The translations under genes and the position numbers were made by a program. Positions 36,385 to 46,702 of a stretch of 55,941 nucleotides of DNA are shown here, in pieces. Origin of the DNA: Acidobacterium sp. S8 (lineage in GTDB: Bacteria; Acidobacteriota; Terriglobia; Terriglobales; Acidobacteriaceae); contig NZ_LMUM01000031.1 of assembly GCF_009765985.1 (NCBI RefSeq), positions 1-55,941 on the forward strand, read 5' to 3'. The notes beneath the pieces are model-generated. The model was not told the DNA's origin and did no database searches. It was given only the letters and a program-made list of their open reading frames with translations. Position 1 is the stretch's first letter; every line of letters starts with the position of its first letter.

Positions 36385-37173
36385 ATGAAGAAGCTGATAG
36401 TTTTCGATCTCGACGGTACACTCGCCAAAAGCAAATCGTCTCTCGATAGTGAAATGTCGACACTTCTCCACGACCTTCTCAGCGTCGCCAAAGTGGCTGT
36501 CATCTCAGGAGGCGACTGGCCCCAGTTTGAAAAACAACTACTCTCTCATCTGCCTCATGACAAAGGACTGGCTAATCTATCCATCCTTCCGACATGCGGG
36601 ACCAAGTTCTTCCGATACTCCGGAGACTGGAAGAAGATCTATTCGGAGGATTTCACGGCTGACGAAAAGAAGAAAATTATCGATGCTCTGAATAAAGCAT
36701 TCCAGGTCGCGGGCTTCAAAGTCGAAAAGGTCTGGGGAGAAGTCATTGAAGACCGCGGAAGCCAGATTACGCTCTCCGCATTGGGTCAGCAGGCTCCATT
36801 GGCGGAAAAGATAAAGTGGGACCCGGATTTCGCGAAGCGGAAGAAGATCAAAGCAATTCTCGATCCTTTGATTCCCGGCTTCTCCGTCCGGCTTGGCGGC
36901 GCAACCTCCATCGATGTCACCAAGCCCGGGATCGACAAGGCCTACGGGATTCGAAAGCTGCGAGACATTCTGGGCATTTCACTGAAAGAGATGATCTATG
37001 TTGGCGACGCCTTGTTTCCGGGAGGAAACGACTACCCGGCGGAGCAGGTAGGAGTGATTTCTATACCGGTTCGGGGGTCCGAGGACACGAAGCGGGTGAT
37101 CGAAGCAATCATCGCTTGTTTAGGCGGCGATCAGCAGGCTGACTTTCACCTGGGATCAGATGAGCGAATTTAA
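36385..37173 (+). CDS. HAD-IIB phosphomannomutase-like enzyme
   Basis: 262 aa. HAD motif I is FDLDGTLA, motif II is AVISGGDW, and the late acidic motif is YVGDALFPGGNDYP. The central cap has VWGEVIEDRGSQITLSALGQQAPL and KIKWDPDFAKRKKI, then GGATSIDVTKPGIDKAYGIRKL, which closely follow the eukaryotic-type alpha-phosphomannomutases that convert mannose-1-P to mannose-6-P. Some bacterial relatives may be phosphatases. GGACAGGA precedes the ATG. It overlaps the GH130 gene by 14 bases and follows manA, which supports a mannose-1-P to mannose-6-P step. Confidence 0.85.
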   Translation: MKKLIVFDLDGTLAKSKSSLDSEMSTLLHDLLSVAKVAVISGGDWPQFEKQLLSHLPHDKGLANLSILPTCGTKFFRYSGDWKKIYSEDFTADEKKKIIDALNKAFQVAGFKVEKVWGEVIEDRGSQITLSALGQQAPLAEKIKWDPDFAKRKKIKAILDPLIPGFSVRLGGATSIDVTKPGIDKAYGIRKLRDILGISLKEMIYVGDALFPGGNDYPAEQVGVISIPVRGSEDTKRVIEAIIACLGGDQQADFHLGSDERI

Positions 37174-38270
37174 GTTACAGCGACTCGGCATGATCATGGA
37201 GCCGGAGCCGGGTAATCCCCAAGAGGCCGAAGGTGTTCTCAATCCAGCCGCCGCTCGCGGACCTGACGGACAACTCTATCTTTTCCCGCGGCTGGTCGCG
37301 AAGGGAAATTACTCGCGCATCGGCGTAGCGCGGGTGCGGTTTAATCCAGACGGAGATCCGGCAAGCGTCGAGAGGTTTGGCATTGCACTGGAGCCGGAAG
37401 CTGAGTATGAGCGAAGGCCGGATGGCGGCGGTGGGTGCGAGGATCCTCGTGTCACCTTTGTCGAACCGCTCAGGCGCTACATCATGACCTATACTGCATA
37501 TTCGCCAGAGGGTCCGCGTATCGCTTTAGCTGAGTCGGAAGATCTCTTGCACTGGCAGCGTCTGGGGCTTGCGACATTTGCTCCTTATCACGACATCTCA
37601 TTGGACGACGTAGATGACAAAGATGCCAGCCTCTTTCCCGTCGCAATTCCAAATCCATCCGGAAAACCGGAGCTCGCAATCCTTCATCGGCCGCTGTTTC
37701 CCCGGTACTCGTCCGGAGGAAACCGCGTGTCGCCCCACGTCGCGCAAGTTGGACCTTGAGCGGGAAAGTATATGGATTTCTTACTGCCCAATGGCATCGG
37801 AGAGTGGTGGACCCGATCGGCTCGGCCAGTTTACTTCGCATCACCGGTTGGCAACTCCGGTGTCGCCCTGGGAGCGTCTGAAGATCGGCAGTGGCACACC
37901 ACCCATCTTGACCCGGCATGGCTGGTTGATTGTTTATCACGGTGTCAGCGACCTAGCGAAGCCGGGTAGCGCAGAGCATCAACTCTGCTACTCGGCCGGT
38001 GTGATGGTGCTCTCAAAGGTGCATCCGCAAGTGATTCTCTATCGCTCGGCGGAGCCGGTGTTGAAGCCGGAGCTGTCGCAGGAACGAAGCGGCACGATCG
38101 CCAACGTTGTGTTTCCCACCGGCATCGATTGCCGTGACGATCTGGGCTTACCGAACCGCTTCGATGTTTATTATGGAATGGCCGACAACAGAATCGGCGT
38201 CGCGCGCCTTGACGTGCCGGATTGCCTGCCGGTGGGAGGAGCCGCCGACCCGCCGGAAGCAAAGGTATAA
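37160..38270 (+). pseudogene. GH130 mannoside phosphorylase, single frameshift
   Basis: Frame 1 reads LGMIMEPEPGNPQEAEGVLNPAAARGPDG, LFPRLVAKGNYSRIGVAR, GGGCEDPRVTFVEP (with the catalytic-region ED), ISLDDVDDKDASLFP and ELAILHRPLFP. At the CCCC of 37700-37703 the frame slips by one, and a different frame continues GTRPEE, DLERESIWISYCP, LKIGSGTPPILTRHGWLIVYHGV, and RFDVYYGMADNRIGVA. CCC instead of CCCC gives one product of about 370 aa. GH130 enzymes phosphorolyse beta-mannosides to mannose-1-P. Overlap with the HAD gene fits a mannose pathway. The lesion is a homopolymer indel, so sequencing error must be excluded. Confidence 0.85.
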
Positions 38271-38280
38271 CGCTGAATGT

Positions 38281-38706
38281 ACTTTCGATCAATGCTCGCC
38301 GGACTTCTGCAATGCTGCGGGAGTCGTCGCTCCAGTCGGGTTTGCCAGGCTCAACGCCATGCCATTCAATGCGAGTCTTGGTGAAATAGTCTTCGAGGCT
38401 TTTCCGGCGAACTTCGATTCCATGATCGAACTCGAGACGAACCCGAATCATATGCTGTACAACCGAAGTAACTCCTTGTCGCCAGTGCAATGCTTCCAGT
38501 CGAACCAACTGGTTTCACCATCCCGACCGTAGACGTTGTTGTTTCCGAGTTGCGTGCGCCGAACCTCGTGGCAAGTAGCGAAATTGATGGTCTGTCCTGC
38601 CGCCCGATCTCCCGCGTTATAGAGGTCGAAACTCTCTGTAACACTCTCACGAAGATTTAGAACCGTGGTTCGGTCACCCTTGATGAAGCTGAGGATAGTC
38701 CGGGAG
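38281..38706 (-). pseudogene. Fragment of a GlgX-type glycogen debranching enzyme
   Basis: On the - strand successive frames read LSFIKGDRTTVLNLRESVTESF then DLYNAGDRAAGQTINFATCHE, next RTQLGNNNVYGRDGETSWFDW, and finally RRKSLEDYFTKTRIEWHGVEPG and KPDWSDDSRSIA. These match, in order, the C-terminal half of GlgX (INF-TCHDGFTL, GNNN-Y--D-E-SWFDW, RR--, I-WHGV----PDWSDDS-SLA). The stretch between TCHE and RTQLGNNN has lost the LADLVSYN-KHNEANGE part, and there is at least one frame change. Too many lesions for assembly error. Confidence 0.75.
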
Positions 38707-38719
38707 GGGAAGTCAGACG

Positions 38720-39592
38720 TTATTTTTCCTCCAGCTGCTTGCGGATTAACTGCAATTCCGCCCGGCGCTTCGCAGTGGTTTTTGGATAGGCCATTTTGAG
38801 GCCTTCGAGCGCGTTAAGAACGATTCCCGAAACGATCAGGCGGGCGTTCTCCTTATCGTCGGCCGGTACAACGTACCATGGTGTGTGATGGGTGCTTGTC
38901 GCCTGTAAGCAAGCCTCATACGCTTCAACGTAAAGCTTCCAGTATTTCCTCTCATGAATGTCCGCGAGGCTGAATTTCCAGTTCTTGTCAGGCTCATCGA
39001 TCCGGGCGAGGAATCGCTTTCGCTGCTCATCTTGCGAAAGGTGAAGAAATATTTTGACGATCTTCGTGCCGTTGCGATCGAGATGCCTCTCCATGTCTAC
39101 GATGGAGTCGTACCGTTCCTGCCAGGTGGTTTTCTCGTTGCGCAATTCCGCCGGAAGTCCCTGGCTGCGGAGAATCTCCGGATGCACGCGAACCACCAGC
39201 ACTTCCTCGTAATAGGAACGATTGAAGATGCCGATCCGTCACCGCTCGGGAAGCCGACAGGTCGAGCGCCAGAGAAAATCGTGTTCCAATTCCTCGGCGC
39301 TCGGTTGCTTGAAGCTGAATACCTCGCAGCCTTCAGGATTGACCCCGGACATGACGTGCCGGATCGCGCCGTCCTTGCCAGCCCCGTCCATACCCTGAAA
39401 GATCAGCAGCAGTGCATAGCGGTTCGAAGCGTAGTGAAGGTGCTGCAGTGAACTCAACTCTTCAACATGCTTTTCCAGAAGTTCCTGATACTTCTCCTTC
39501 GATTTGTACACTGGCTTCACAATCGTCGGCCACTTCGAGAGCTTGACCTTTTTCCCGGACGGAACACGGAAGTCCTTCGCATCGATTTTCAT
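38720..39592 (-). pseudogene. Polyphosphate kinase 2 (PPK2), interrupted by one TGA
   Basis: Starts at 39592 after an ideal AAGGAG. Part 1: [21 protein letters not shown], Walker A in [22 protein letters not shown], and [18 protein letters not shown] at 39241-39239 (- strand) stands where family members have glycine; the same frame then goes on [43 protein letters not shown] and the end, as in intact PPK2 (about 290 aa). PPK2 makes nucleoside di- or triphosphates from polyphosphate. No frameshift is present: one base (GGA to TGA) separates it from an intact gene. The C-terminal part could restart at an internal start but would lack Walker A. Confidence 0.88.
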
Positions 39593-39634
39593 TTTTTCTC
39601 CTTCCGTGTCATTGGCTGCATCCGGCAAGCGCTC

Positions 39635-42373
39635 TCACGCGACCTTCGGGGGCACTGACGGATCGCTGCGAGTCTCGCGCTCTGCCTCCAGCCAGTGGTG
39701 ATCCTGCTGGCTTTCGCCTTGGACGCGCTCCTGGTAGAGTTCATAGGCTCGTGCAGCGATCTGAGGCGTAAGGTCGACTGGCGTCTTCTTCGCCAATAGC
39801 GGGACTTTCGCCGGGTCAAAGATTCGATAGGCGAGCAGTTTCACTCGGTCATTCACAAGGAACCACACCAGAGCGTAGCCCCAGACGAATCCTGCCCACT
39901 TCCAGCCGAGGGGCGTCATGAACAGCCCATACACGGCAATCAGAGTCGCCACCGTTTGCGTACCGAGTACGGCTATCCACAGAATCCGTGCCGGGCGTAT
40001 CGACCAGAATGGGCCGCGTGTGCGTGTCAGGAAAATCGTCAGATGTCCTGCCACCGACAGCTTCAGGTACATCAGCGTCTGGATGTGCCCGCGGTCGAGG
40101 TGAAAGACACGCTCACCAAGATAGAAGAGCCCGAACGCGGCGATAACGCCGATGACGCCGAGCACGGTAGAGATCCCCAGTACCATGCGCATGTTCCAAG
40201 CCTCGGGCTTGTCCTTGTAATGAACGTTGTCATAGGCGATGGACAGAATCGCCCCGTCATTGAGCAGCGCCAGCATCACGATCATCACTGCTGTGACTGG
40301 ATAGAAGTTGAATACCAGGATCGCGAGAGTCATGAAGAGCAGCACGCGCAGCGTTTCGGCGATGCGGTACATGGCATAGCTGTTCATCCGCTGAAAGATG
40401 CGCCGGCTCTCCTTGACTGCGTCGATGATCACTGAGAGCCCGGAAGCGAGCAGCACGATTGAGGCCGCAGCCCGCGCCGCGTCCGTCGCGCCGGAAACCG
40501 CGATGCCGCAGTCTGCCTTCTTGAGCGCCGGTGCGTCGTTCACTCCGTCGCCGGTCATCCCAACGATGTGGTCGCGCTTCTGCAGCACATCTACGATGAA
40601 GTACTTATGTTCCGGGAAGACCTGGGCGAACCCGTCTGCTTTTTCGATGGACTCAGCGGTCTGTGTACTCGCTTGCTGTTTGGTGTCGCCCAATCCACTG
40701 GCATCGAGGATGTTCGTGCCCAGCCCCAGTTGCCGGGAAGTCTCCCGAGCGATCGCGATCTGATCACCGGTAACCATCTTGACGTTGACGCCCATCTGCC
40801 GTGCGCTGGCGATGGTTGCTTTAGCCTGCTCGCGCGGTGGATCGAACAACGGCAGCACCCCGGCGAACTGCCACTTGCCTTCTTCATCGGCGCGGGCCAC
40901 GCCGAGTGAACGGAAACCTCGTCCCGCGAATTCATTAACAGCTTTCTCGACGGCGGACTTCACCTCATCCTTGTTCGTCGACATTTCCAGAATGACCTGC
41001 GGCGCCCCCTTCGTCACAAAGAATTGTTTTCCGTCCCCGCCCTTGACGGTGGCTTCGGTGCGCTTATGCACCGGGTCGAACGGCTGGAAATGCAGCACCT
41101 GATAGCCTTTCAACGCTTTATCGTCTTTCATACCGCCTATCACGGCCAGGTCGATGGTGTCTTTGTCTTCCGCACGAGAGGCGAGTGCCGCCCAGAGAAT
41201 CAGCTGGTCGCCAGGAATGCTGTTTACGCTGAACGGATCGCCCAGCGTCAACTTGTTCTGGGTCAGGGTGCCGGTCTTGTCCGAGCAGAGCACATCCACT
41301 CCCGCCAGTTCTTCAATGGCTGATAACCGGGTCACAATCGCTTCTTTTTTCGCCAGCAGCCGCGCACCCACGGCCATGGTTACCGACAATACTGTAGGCA
41401 TGGCCACAGGGATCGCGGCCACCAGAAGCACCAGGCAGAATTCCAAAGTAGTGAGGACTTTATCGCCACGGAAGAGTGCTACAACGAGGATCAACGCGAC
41501 CAGCGCCACCGCGAGGATGATCAGGTAGTCGCCAATCTTCAGCACGGCACGTTGAAAATGGCTGACGGTGTGGGCTTCCTGCACCAGTTGTGCGGTCTTG
41601 CCAAAGTAAGTGTTCGCACCGGTGGCGTATACCATCGCGTCGATCTCGCCTTGACGGAGGATAGATCCCGAAAACACCGCGCCGCCAGGTTTGCACGTGA
41701 CGGGCAAAGATTCTCCCGTCAATGCCGATTGGTCAACCTCCACTGGATCGCCCGCCAGGAGGCGCGAATCCGCCGGGACAATGTCTCCCAGCCGCAGACG
41801 TATCACGTCGCCGGGCACCAGTTCACTTGCCTTCGGAGTAGTCCACTTTCCATCTCGTTTGGCGCGGGCATTGATCGCCAGCTTGGCCTTCAGCGCTGCG
41901 ATGGCGTTGCCCGCCTGGTGTTCTTCCCAGAATGCGACCACCGCGTTCGAACAAAGCAGAAGAAGAATGATAAAAAAATCCAGCCAGTGCCGCACAACTC
42001 CCGAGAGGATCACTGCCGCTTCGATCATCCACGGAATCGGGCCCCAGCAATAGGAGAGAAACTTCAGAAACTCATTGGTTTTCTTTTCCGCAATTTCATT
42101 GGGCCCATATTGTGTCAGCCTCTTCTGAGCCTCGGCCTGGGTGAGGCCGTCCGGTGTTGACTCCAGCTTCTTCTGCAGATCCGGCATTGGAATGGACTTG
42201 AGGTCGTCCTTGGACGTGGACTTTGCGTCAGGCTCCAAATCTTCTTTAGCCTGAGTTTCTGAATCGGACTTCGTCCCGTTCTTTGCCGGAGGCTTCGACA
42301 GGATCTTCGCCACAGGCTGAGAATCCTGCTTAGACTCATGCTTGGATTGAGGGGTTTCGAGATCTGGGCTCAT
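39635..42373 (-). CDS. P-type proton ATPase (plasma-membrane P3A type)
   Basis: 912 aa. A 60-residue Lys/Ser/Asp-rich, low-complexity tail precedes the cation-ATPase N-domain (GLTQAEAQKRLTQYGPNEI). Next come membrane helices, the actuator loop with TGES (about 219-222), PVAMP (about 322-326), phosphorylation site SDKTGTLTQNKLTLG (D365), MVTGDQIAIARE, and hinge [19 protein letters not shown]. The size, KTNEFLKFLSYCWGPIPWMIE start and C-terminal layout match plasma-membrane H+-ATPases, which export protons using ATP. AGGAGAG precedes the ATG. The stop lies 42 bases before the PPK2 start on the same strand, so the two are probably co-transcribed. Confidence 0.92.
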   Translation of the reverse strand: MSPDLETPQSKHESKQDSQPVAKILSKPPAKNGTKSDSETQAKEDLEPDAKSTSKDDLKSIPMPDLQKKLESTPDGLTQAEAQKRLTQYGPNEIAEKKTNEFLKFLSYCWGPIPWMIEAAVILSGVVRHWLDFFIILLLLCSNAVVAFWEEHQAGNAIAALKAKLAINARAKRDGKWTTPKASELVPGDVIRLRLGDIVPADSRLLAGDPVEVDQSALTGESLPVTCKPGGAVFSGSILRQGEIDAMVYATGANTYFGKTAQLVQEAHTVSHFQRAVLKIGDYLIILAVALVALILVVALFRGDKVLTTLEFCLVLLVAAIPVAMPTVLSVTMAVGARLLAKKEAIVTRLSAIEELAGVDVLCSDKTGTLTQNKLTLGDPFSVNSIPGDQLILWAALASRAEDKDTIDLAVIGGMKDDKALKGYQVLHFQPFDPVHKRTEATVKGGDGKQFFVTKGAPQVILEMSTNKDEVKSAVEKAVNEFAGRGFRSLGVARADEEGKWQFAGVLPLFDPPREQAKATIASARQMGVNVKMVTGDQIAIARETSRQLGLGTNILDASGLGDTKQQASTQTAESIEKADGFAQVFPEHKYFIVDVLQKRDHIVGMTGDGVNDAPALKKADCGIAVSGATDAARAAASIVLLASGLSVIIDAVKESRRIFQRMNSYAMYRIAETLRVLLFMTLAILVFNFYPVTAVMIVMLALLNDGAILSIAYDNVHYKDKPEAWNMRMVLGISTVLGVIGVIAAFGLFYLGERVFHLDRGHIQTLMYLKLSVAGHLTIFLTRTRGPFWSIRPARILWIAVLGTQTVATLIAVYGLFMTPLGWKWAGFVWGYALVWFLVNDRVKLLAYRIFDPAKVPLLAKKTPVDLTPQIAARAYELYQERVQGESQQDHHWLEAERETRSDPSVPPKVA

Positions 42374-42859
42374 AATGAATCTCTCCTGGTCTGCTTGACT
42401 CAGTGACTTCGAGTCCGTTGATGGAGGCGCTCACACCCTTGTCGTGGGGAGGTTTGATCCTGGTCGAAGCTCTGTTTTGCGACCCAGGTGTGGGTCTCGG
42501 GCTGCTACTAAACTGTTCGCACCGGTTGAACATGTTCCTTAGAAGTAGGCCCGCGCCGATAACCTTTCCTCCACGGACGTTGTATGGAGTATCCCTTCGT
42601 CAGGGTGAGAGATGCTGTGCATTATTGCTCACAATGAGCCGAGCGAGTCAGTTGGAAGTCTGCAATGGCTGCAAGATGCCGAACTGTAGTTGGAACGACC
42701 GAAGCTGGCCTGTCAGGGATACTGCATTCCCGGACGCTACCATCGGCCAGATAGGACGACAAAGCTGGTCAATTGTGCACAGAACTCAAATCTTTTGCTG
42801 TTTAGGATTGAGCCGTTAAGTACTGAAATTCGCCTTGCGCGTTAGGTTCGGTACGCCCT
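42374..42859. other. Intergenic stretch, no gene seen
   Basis: Nearly 490 bases upstream of the H+-ATPase (-) and of the HAD relic. No supported coding sequence; it should hold the ATPase-ppk2 promoter. Confidence 0.4.
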
Positions 42860-43161
42860 CAAATCGTTGTGGTTAGCGATGAATCGCGCGAGGTGAATTC
42901 AGCTCTTCCTGTTTGGTTCACATGCGCAAGCCTGACCTCGATATCTTTCGGCTTGCTCTCGACATTGCCCAGACATCGGCGGCGCAGGCCATCTTCATCG
43001 ACAACAGGCCGATGCTCGTTCAGATTGAGGAACGCCTCGATATTCGAAGCATTCTTCATGTCGATTCCGAGCTCACATATGCCAAGCTGCCTCTTCGGGT
43101 TGCAGACGCATCCAGAACGCTAGCGATACACAAATTCAACCGTACTGTTTCACGCACATAG
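42860..43161 (+). pseudogene. C-terminal fragment of a HAD-family hydrolase
   Basis: One frame reads VVSDESREVN, another continues MRKPDLDIFRLALDIAQTSAAQ, AIFIDNRPMLVQIEERLDIRSILH. Together they match the second half of YihX-like HAD hydrolases (S-E-RELN, then VGLRKPD--IYRLAL--A-, -FIDDR--LVE-A--LG---I-H). The N-terminal DxD motif is missing and the halves are out of frame. A relic next to the phosphoketolase promoter. Confidence 0.6.
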
Positions 43162-43178
43162 AAACAAAGGAGAATTAA

Positions 43179-45626
43179 ATGATGCCGACTGACATGCTCA
43201 CCACCGAGGAACTGCCCCACGAGACACCCGAAGCGTTAGGCGAAGAAGATTCCATGAAGGAGAGCCGCACGCTCGATCCGGAGTCGCTTCGCAAAATGAA
43301 TGCCTATTGGCGCGCTGCCAATTATGTGTCGGTGGGCCAGATCTATCTCTACGAAAATCCTCTGCTGAAGGAGCCGTTGAAGCTCGGACATGTGAAGCCG
43401 CTGGTGGTCTCCCACTGGGGCACGACGCCGGGTCAGAACTTCATCTATGTTCACCTGAACCGGGCCATCAAGAAGTACGACCTGAATATGTTCTACATCG
43501 CGGGCCCCGGCCATGGCGGCCCGGCGATTGTGGGCAACGTCTACCTCGAAGGCACTTGGAGCGAAGTTTATCCGAACGTCACCCAAGACGAAGCCGGGCT
43601 CAAAGAGCTCTTCAAGCAGTTTTCCTTTCCTGGCGGGATATCCAGCCATGTTGCGCCGACGACGCCTGGATCGATTCACGAGGGCGGTGAGCTGGGTTAC
43701 TCGTTGAGCCACGCATTTGGTGCAGCGTTCGACAATCCCGACCTGATTGTTGCCTGCGTCATCGGTGACGGCGAGGCAGAAACGGCGTCCCTGGCGACTT
43801 CGTGGCAGTCCAACAAGTTCCTCGATCCAAAGACCGATGGAGCTGTGCTGCCGATCCTGCACCTGAACGGTTATAAGATCAGCAATCCAACCGTCCTCTC
43901 ACGCATCGAGCATGAGGAACTGGATCAATTCCTAAGGGGCTGCGGCTGGACGCCTTACTTTGTGGAGGGAGATGAGCCGGAGAAGATGCACGAACTTATG
44001 GCCGCCACCCTCGACAGGGTCATCGAAGACATCCAACGTTTCCAAAGTGAGGCCCGCAGCAACAACGACATGACTCGCCCACGCTGGCCCGTGATCGTCC
44101 TCAAATCGCCCAAAGGCTGGACGGGACCAAAGGTTGTCGACGGCCTGCAGATCGAGGGGACATTCCGAGCCCACCAGGTTCCGCTGCTGGTCGATCCCCA
44201 GCATCCCGATCACGTCAAGCTCCTCGAGGACTGGATGAAGAGCTACAAGCCTGAAGAGCTCTTCGATGAAAAAGGACGACTCATCCAGGAACTGGCCGAC
44301 CTGGCGCCAATTGGCACTCGGCGGATGGGCGCTAATCCACACGCTAACGGCGGCATTCTTCTTCACGATCTGCACATGCCGGACTTCCACGACCACGCGG
44401 TCAAGGTAACTTCACCAGGTGCAGTGCAGATTGAAGACACGCTCGTGCTGGGTTCGTTCTTGCGCGATGTTGTTAAGTTGAATCAGGACAAGCATAACTT
44501 CCGCGTCTTCGGTCCGGATGAAACAGTCTCGAACCTCCTGCAAGCAGTCTTCGAGGTCACCAATCGTCAGTGGGACGCGCGCGAATCCTGCAACGACGAG
44601 TTCCTCGCGCCTGCGGGCCGCGTTCTCGACTCCATGCTGAGCGAGAACCAGTGCGAGGGTTGGCTGGAAGGATATCTGCTGACCGGACGCCACGGGCTGT
44701 TCAATAGCTATGAAGCCTTCATTCGCATTATCGACTCGATGTTCAGCCAGCATGCAAAGTGGCTCAAGGTATGCCGGGAACTGCCTTGGCGGCGCGATAT
44801 TTCATCGCTCAACTATCTGCTCGCCTCCCATGTCTGGCAGCAGGACCACAACGGATTCACGCACCAGGATCCCGGCTTCCTCGACCACGTCATCAACAAG
44901 AAGGCCGATATCGTGCGCTGTTACCTTCCCGCCGACGCCAACTGCCTGTTGTCCGTCTTCGATCACTGCCTACGCAGCCGGAATTACGTCAACGTGGTGG
45001 TTGCAGGAAAGCACGCGCTTCCCCAATGGTTGACGATGGATGAGGCGGTCGTGCATTGCACGGAAGGCGTCGGCATCTGGCAATGGGCCAGCAACGATCA
45101 GGACAGTGATCCGGATGTGGTGATGGCCTGTTGCGGAGACACGCCTACCCTGGAGATTCTTGCCGCCGTCTCCATCCTTCGCGCACATCTGCCTGAGCTG
45201 AAGATCCGTGTGGTCAATGTCGTCGATCTGATGAAGCTCCAACCCAGCACGGAACACCCGCACGGACTGACCGAGAAGGATTACGACTCTCTTTTCACAA
45301 AAGACAAACACATCATCTTTGGATTTCATGGATATCCATGGCTGATCCATCGGCTGACCTATGCCCGCACCAACCGCAACCTGCACGTGCGGGGTTATAA
45401 GGAAGAGGGCACGATCACGACCCCCTTTGACATGAGGGTTCAGAACGACCTGGACCGCTTCCACCTGGTTATGGACGTGGTGGACCGGGTGCCGGATCTG
45501 GGCTCCAAGGGCGCGTATCTGAAGCAGCAGATGCGGGACAAGCTCATCGAACACAAACACTACATCGACGCTCACGGCCAGGACATGCCGGAGATACGGA
45601 ACTGGAAATGGAACGCCACCAAGTGA
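43179..45626 (+). CDS. xfp: Xylulose-5-P/fructose-6-P phosphoketolase
   Basis: 815 aa, the usual length. ThDP-enzyme features: [92 protein letters not shown], and the cofactor motif [32 protein letters not shown] and the C-terminal [14 protein letters not shown] are family hallmarks. The enzyme splits xylulose-5-P or fructose-6-P with phosphate to acetyl-P plus glyceraldehyde-3-P or erythrose-4-P. AAGGAG precedes the paired ATGs. It overlaps the aldolase gene, so xfp-fba-tpi form one operon. A matching acetate kinase or phosphotransacetylase is not in the window. Confidence 0.95.
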   Translation: MMPTDMLTTEELPHETPEALGEEDSMKESRTLDPESLRKMNAYWRAANYVSVGQIYLYENPLLKEPLKLGHVKPLVVSHWGTTPGQNFIYVHLNRAIKKYDLNMFYIAGPGHGGPAIVGNVYLEGTWSEVYPNVTQDEAGLKELFKQFSFPGGISSHVAPTTPGSIHEGGELGYSLSHAFGAAFDNPDLIVACVIGDGEAETASLATSWQSNKFLDPKTDGAVLPILHLNGYKISNPTVLSRIEHEELDQFLRGCGWTPYFVEGDEPEKMHELMAATLDRVIEDIQRFQSEARSNNDMTRPRWPVIVLKSPKGWTGPKVVDGLQIEGTFRAHQVPLLVDPQHPDHVKLLEDWMKSYKPEELFDEKGRLIQELADLAPIGTRRMGANPHANGGILLHDLHMPDFHDHAVKVTSPGAVQIEDTLVLGSFLRDVVKLNQDKHNFRVFGPDETVSNLLQAVFEVTNRQWDARESCNDEFLAPAGRVLDSMLSENQCEGWLEGYLLTGRHGLFNSYEAFIRIIDSMFSQHAKWLKVCRELPWRRDISSLNYLLASHVWQQDHNGFTHQDPGFLDHVINKKADIVRCYLPADANCLLSVFDHCLRSRNYVNVVVAGKHALPQWLTMDEAVVHCTEGVGIWQWASNDQDSDPDVVMACCGDTPTLEILAAVSILRAHLPELKIRVVNVVDLMKLQPSTEHPHGLTEKDYDSLFTKDKHIIFGFHGYPWLIHRLTYARTNRNLHVRGYKEEGTITTPFDMRVQNDLDRFHLVMDVVDRVPDLGSKGAYLKQQMRDKLIEHKHYIDAHGQDMPEIRNWKWNATK

Positions 45627-46702
45627 ATACACACTCTCTTGAAGCTACCGCCAAGAGGATGGTCGCCGACGACAAGGGACTGATCGCGATCGATGAAAGC
45701 ACTGGAACCTGTAACAAACGATTTGCGAAGTGGGGGATTCCGCAGACTGCGGAGACACGCCGCAAATATCGCGAGCTGATCGTAAGCACTCCCGGCCTTG
45801 GCGAGTCGATCAGTGGCGCAATCCTCTATGACGAAACCATTCGGCAGCAGAAGGACGATGGCACCCCGTTTGCGAAAGCGCTCGTCGACGTGGGAATCAT
45901 TCCCGGCATCAAGATCGACACCGGAGCGAAGGAGATGGCCGGCTTCCCTGGCGAGAAGATCACCGAGGGTCTAGATGGACTGCGCGCACGTCTGGCGGAG
46001 TATGCGCAGATGGGCGCACTCTTCGCCAAGTGGCGGGCGGTGCTTGCCATCGGCGACGGCATTCCGAGCGAAGGATGCATCGAGGCCAACGCGCACGCGT
46101 TAGCCCGCTATGCGGCGTTGTGCCAGGAAGCCGGGTTGGTCCCCGTAGTCGAGCCAGAAGTGCTCATGGACGGCGCTCACACCCTCGAAACATGTGGCGA
46201 GGTCACGGAAAAAGTGCTGAGAGCCGTATTCAAAGAACTCTACTCGCAACGCGTAAAGCTGGAAGGATTGATCCTGAAGCCCAACATGGTGCTTCCAGGA
46301 TCGACATGCCCAAAGCAGGAGACAGTGGATGAAGTAGCCGACGCTACGGTGAGGTATCTACTGCGAGGCGTGCCCGCTGCTGTGCCAGGGATTGCATTCT
46401 TGTCGGGCGGCCAAACCGGCGAACTTGCTTCTGCACGTCTGAATGCCATGAACGTCAGGGTCAAGTCGCGGCTGCCTTGGGCATTGGCGTTTTCGTTTGG
46501 GCGCGCCATCCAGGAACCTGCCTTAGAGATATGGCATGGCGACCAAAGCAACCTGCAGGCGGCACAGCAAGCCCTTTACCATCGAGCCAGGTGCAACCGG
46601 GCTGCGCGCCTTGGCGAATACAACGCCACAGTTGAGGCGGATCACAGTGAAAATGCGCCGCTCGTAGTTTCATCGTTAGAGCTCGCAGGGAGTGCACGAT
46701 GA
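45608..46702 (+). CDS. Fructose-bisphosphate aldolase, class I
   Basis: 364 aa of the animal/plant-like class I type. [78 protein letters not shown], and the Schiff-base lysine K224 in [15 protein letters not shown] are all present; the tail [21 protein letters not shown] is also standard. It cleaves fructose-1,6-bisphosphate to triose phosphates without metal. It overlaps the end of xfp by 19 bases and the start of tpiA by four, so translation is coupled. The typical C-terminal tyrosine is replaced by a different end (LAGSAR). Confidence 0.95.
   Translation: MERHQVNTHSLEATAKRMVADDKGLIAIDESTGTCNKRFAKWGIPQTAETRRKYRELIVSTPGLGESISGAILYDETIRQQKDDGTPFAKALVDVGIIPGIKIDTGAKEMAGFPGEKITEGLDGLRARLAEYAQMGALFAKWRAVLAIGDGIPSEGCIEANAHALARYAALCQEAGLVPVVEPEVLMDGAHTLETCGEVTEKVLRAVFKELYSQRVKLEGLILKPNMVLPGSTCPKQETVDEVADATVRYLLRGVPAAVPGIAFLSGGQTGELASARLNAMNVRVKSRLPWALAFSFGRAIQEPALEIWHGDQSNLQAAQQALYHRARCNRAARLGEYNATVEADHSENAPLVVSSLELAGSAR

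Noticed and set aside
39239-39241. Selenocysteine or programmed readthrough at the PPK2 TGA
   Set aside because: Family members have glycine here, not cysteine or selenocysteine, and no SECIS-like need is known for PPK2; a point mutation or error is simpler.
43236-43862. 208-codon frame antisense to phosphoketolase
   Set aside because: Shadow of a conserved 815-aa enzyme; typical for GC-rich genes.
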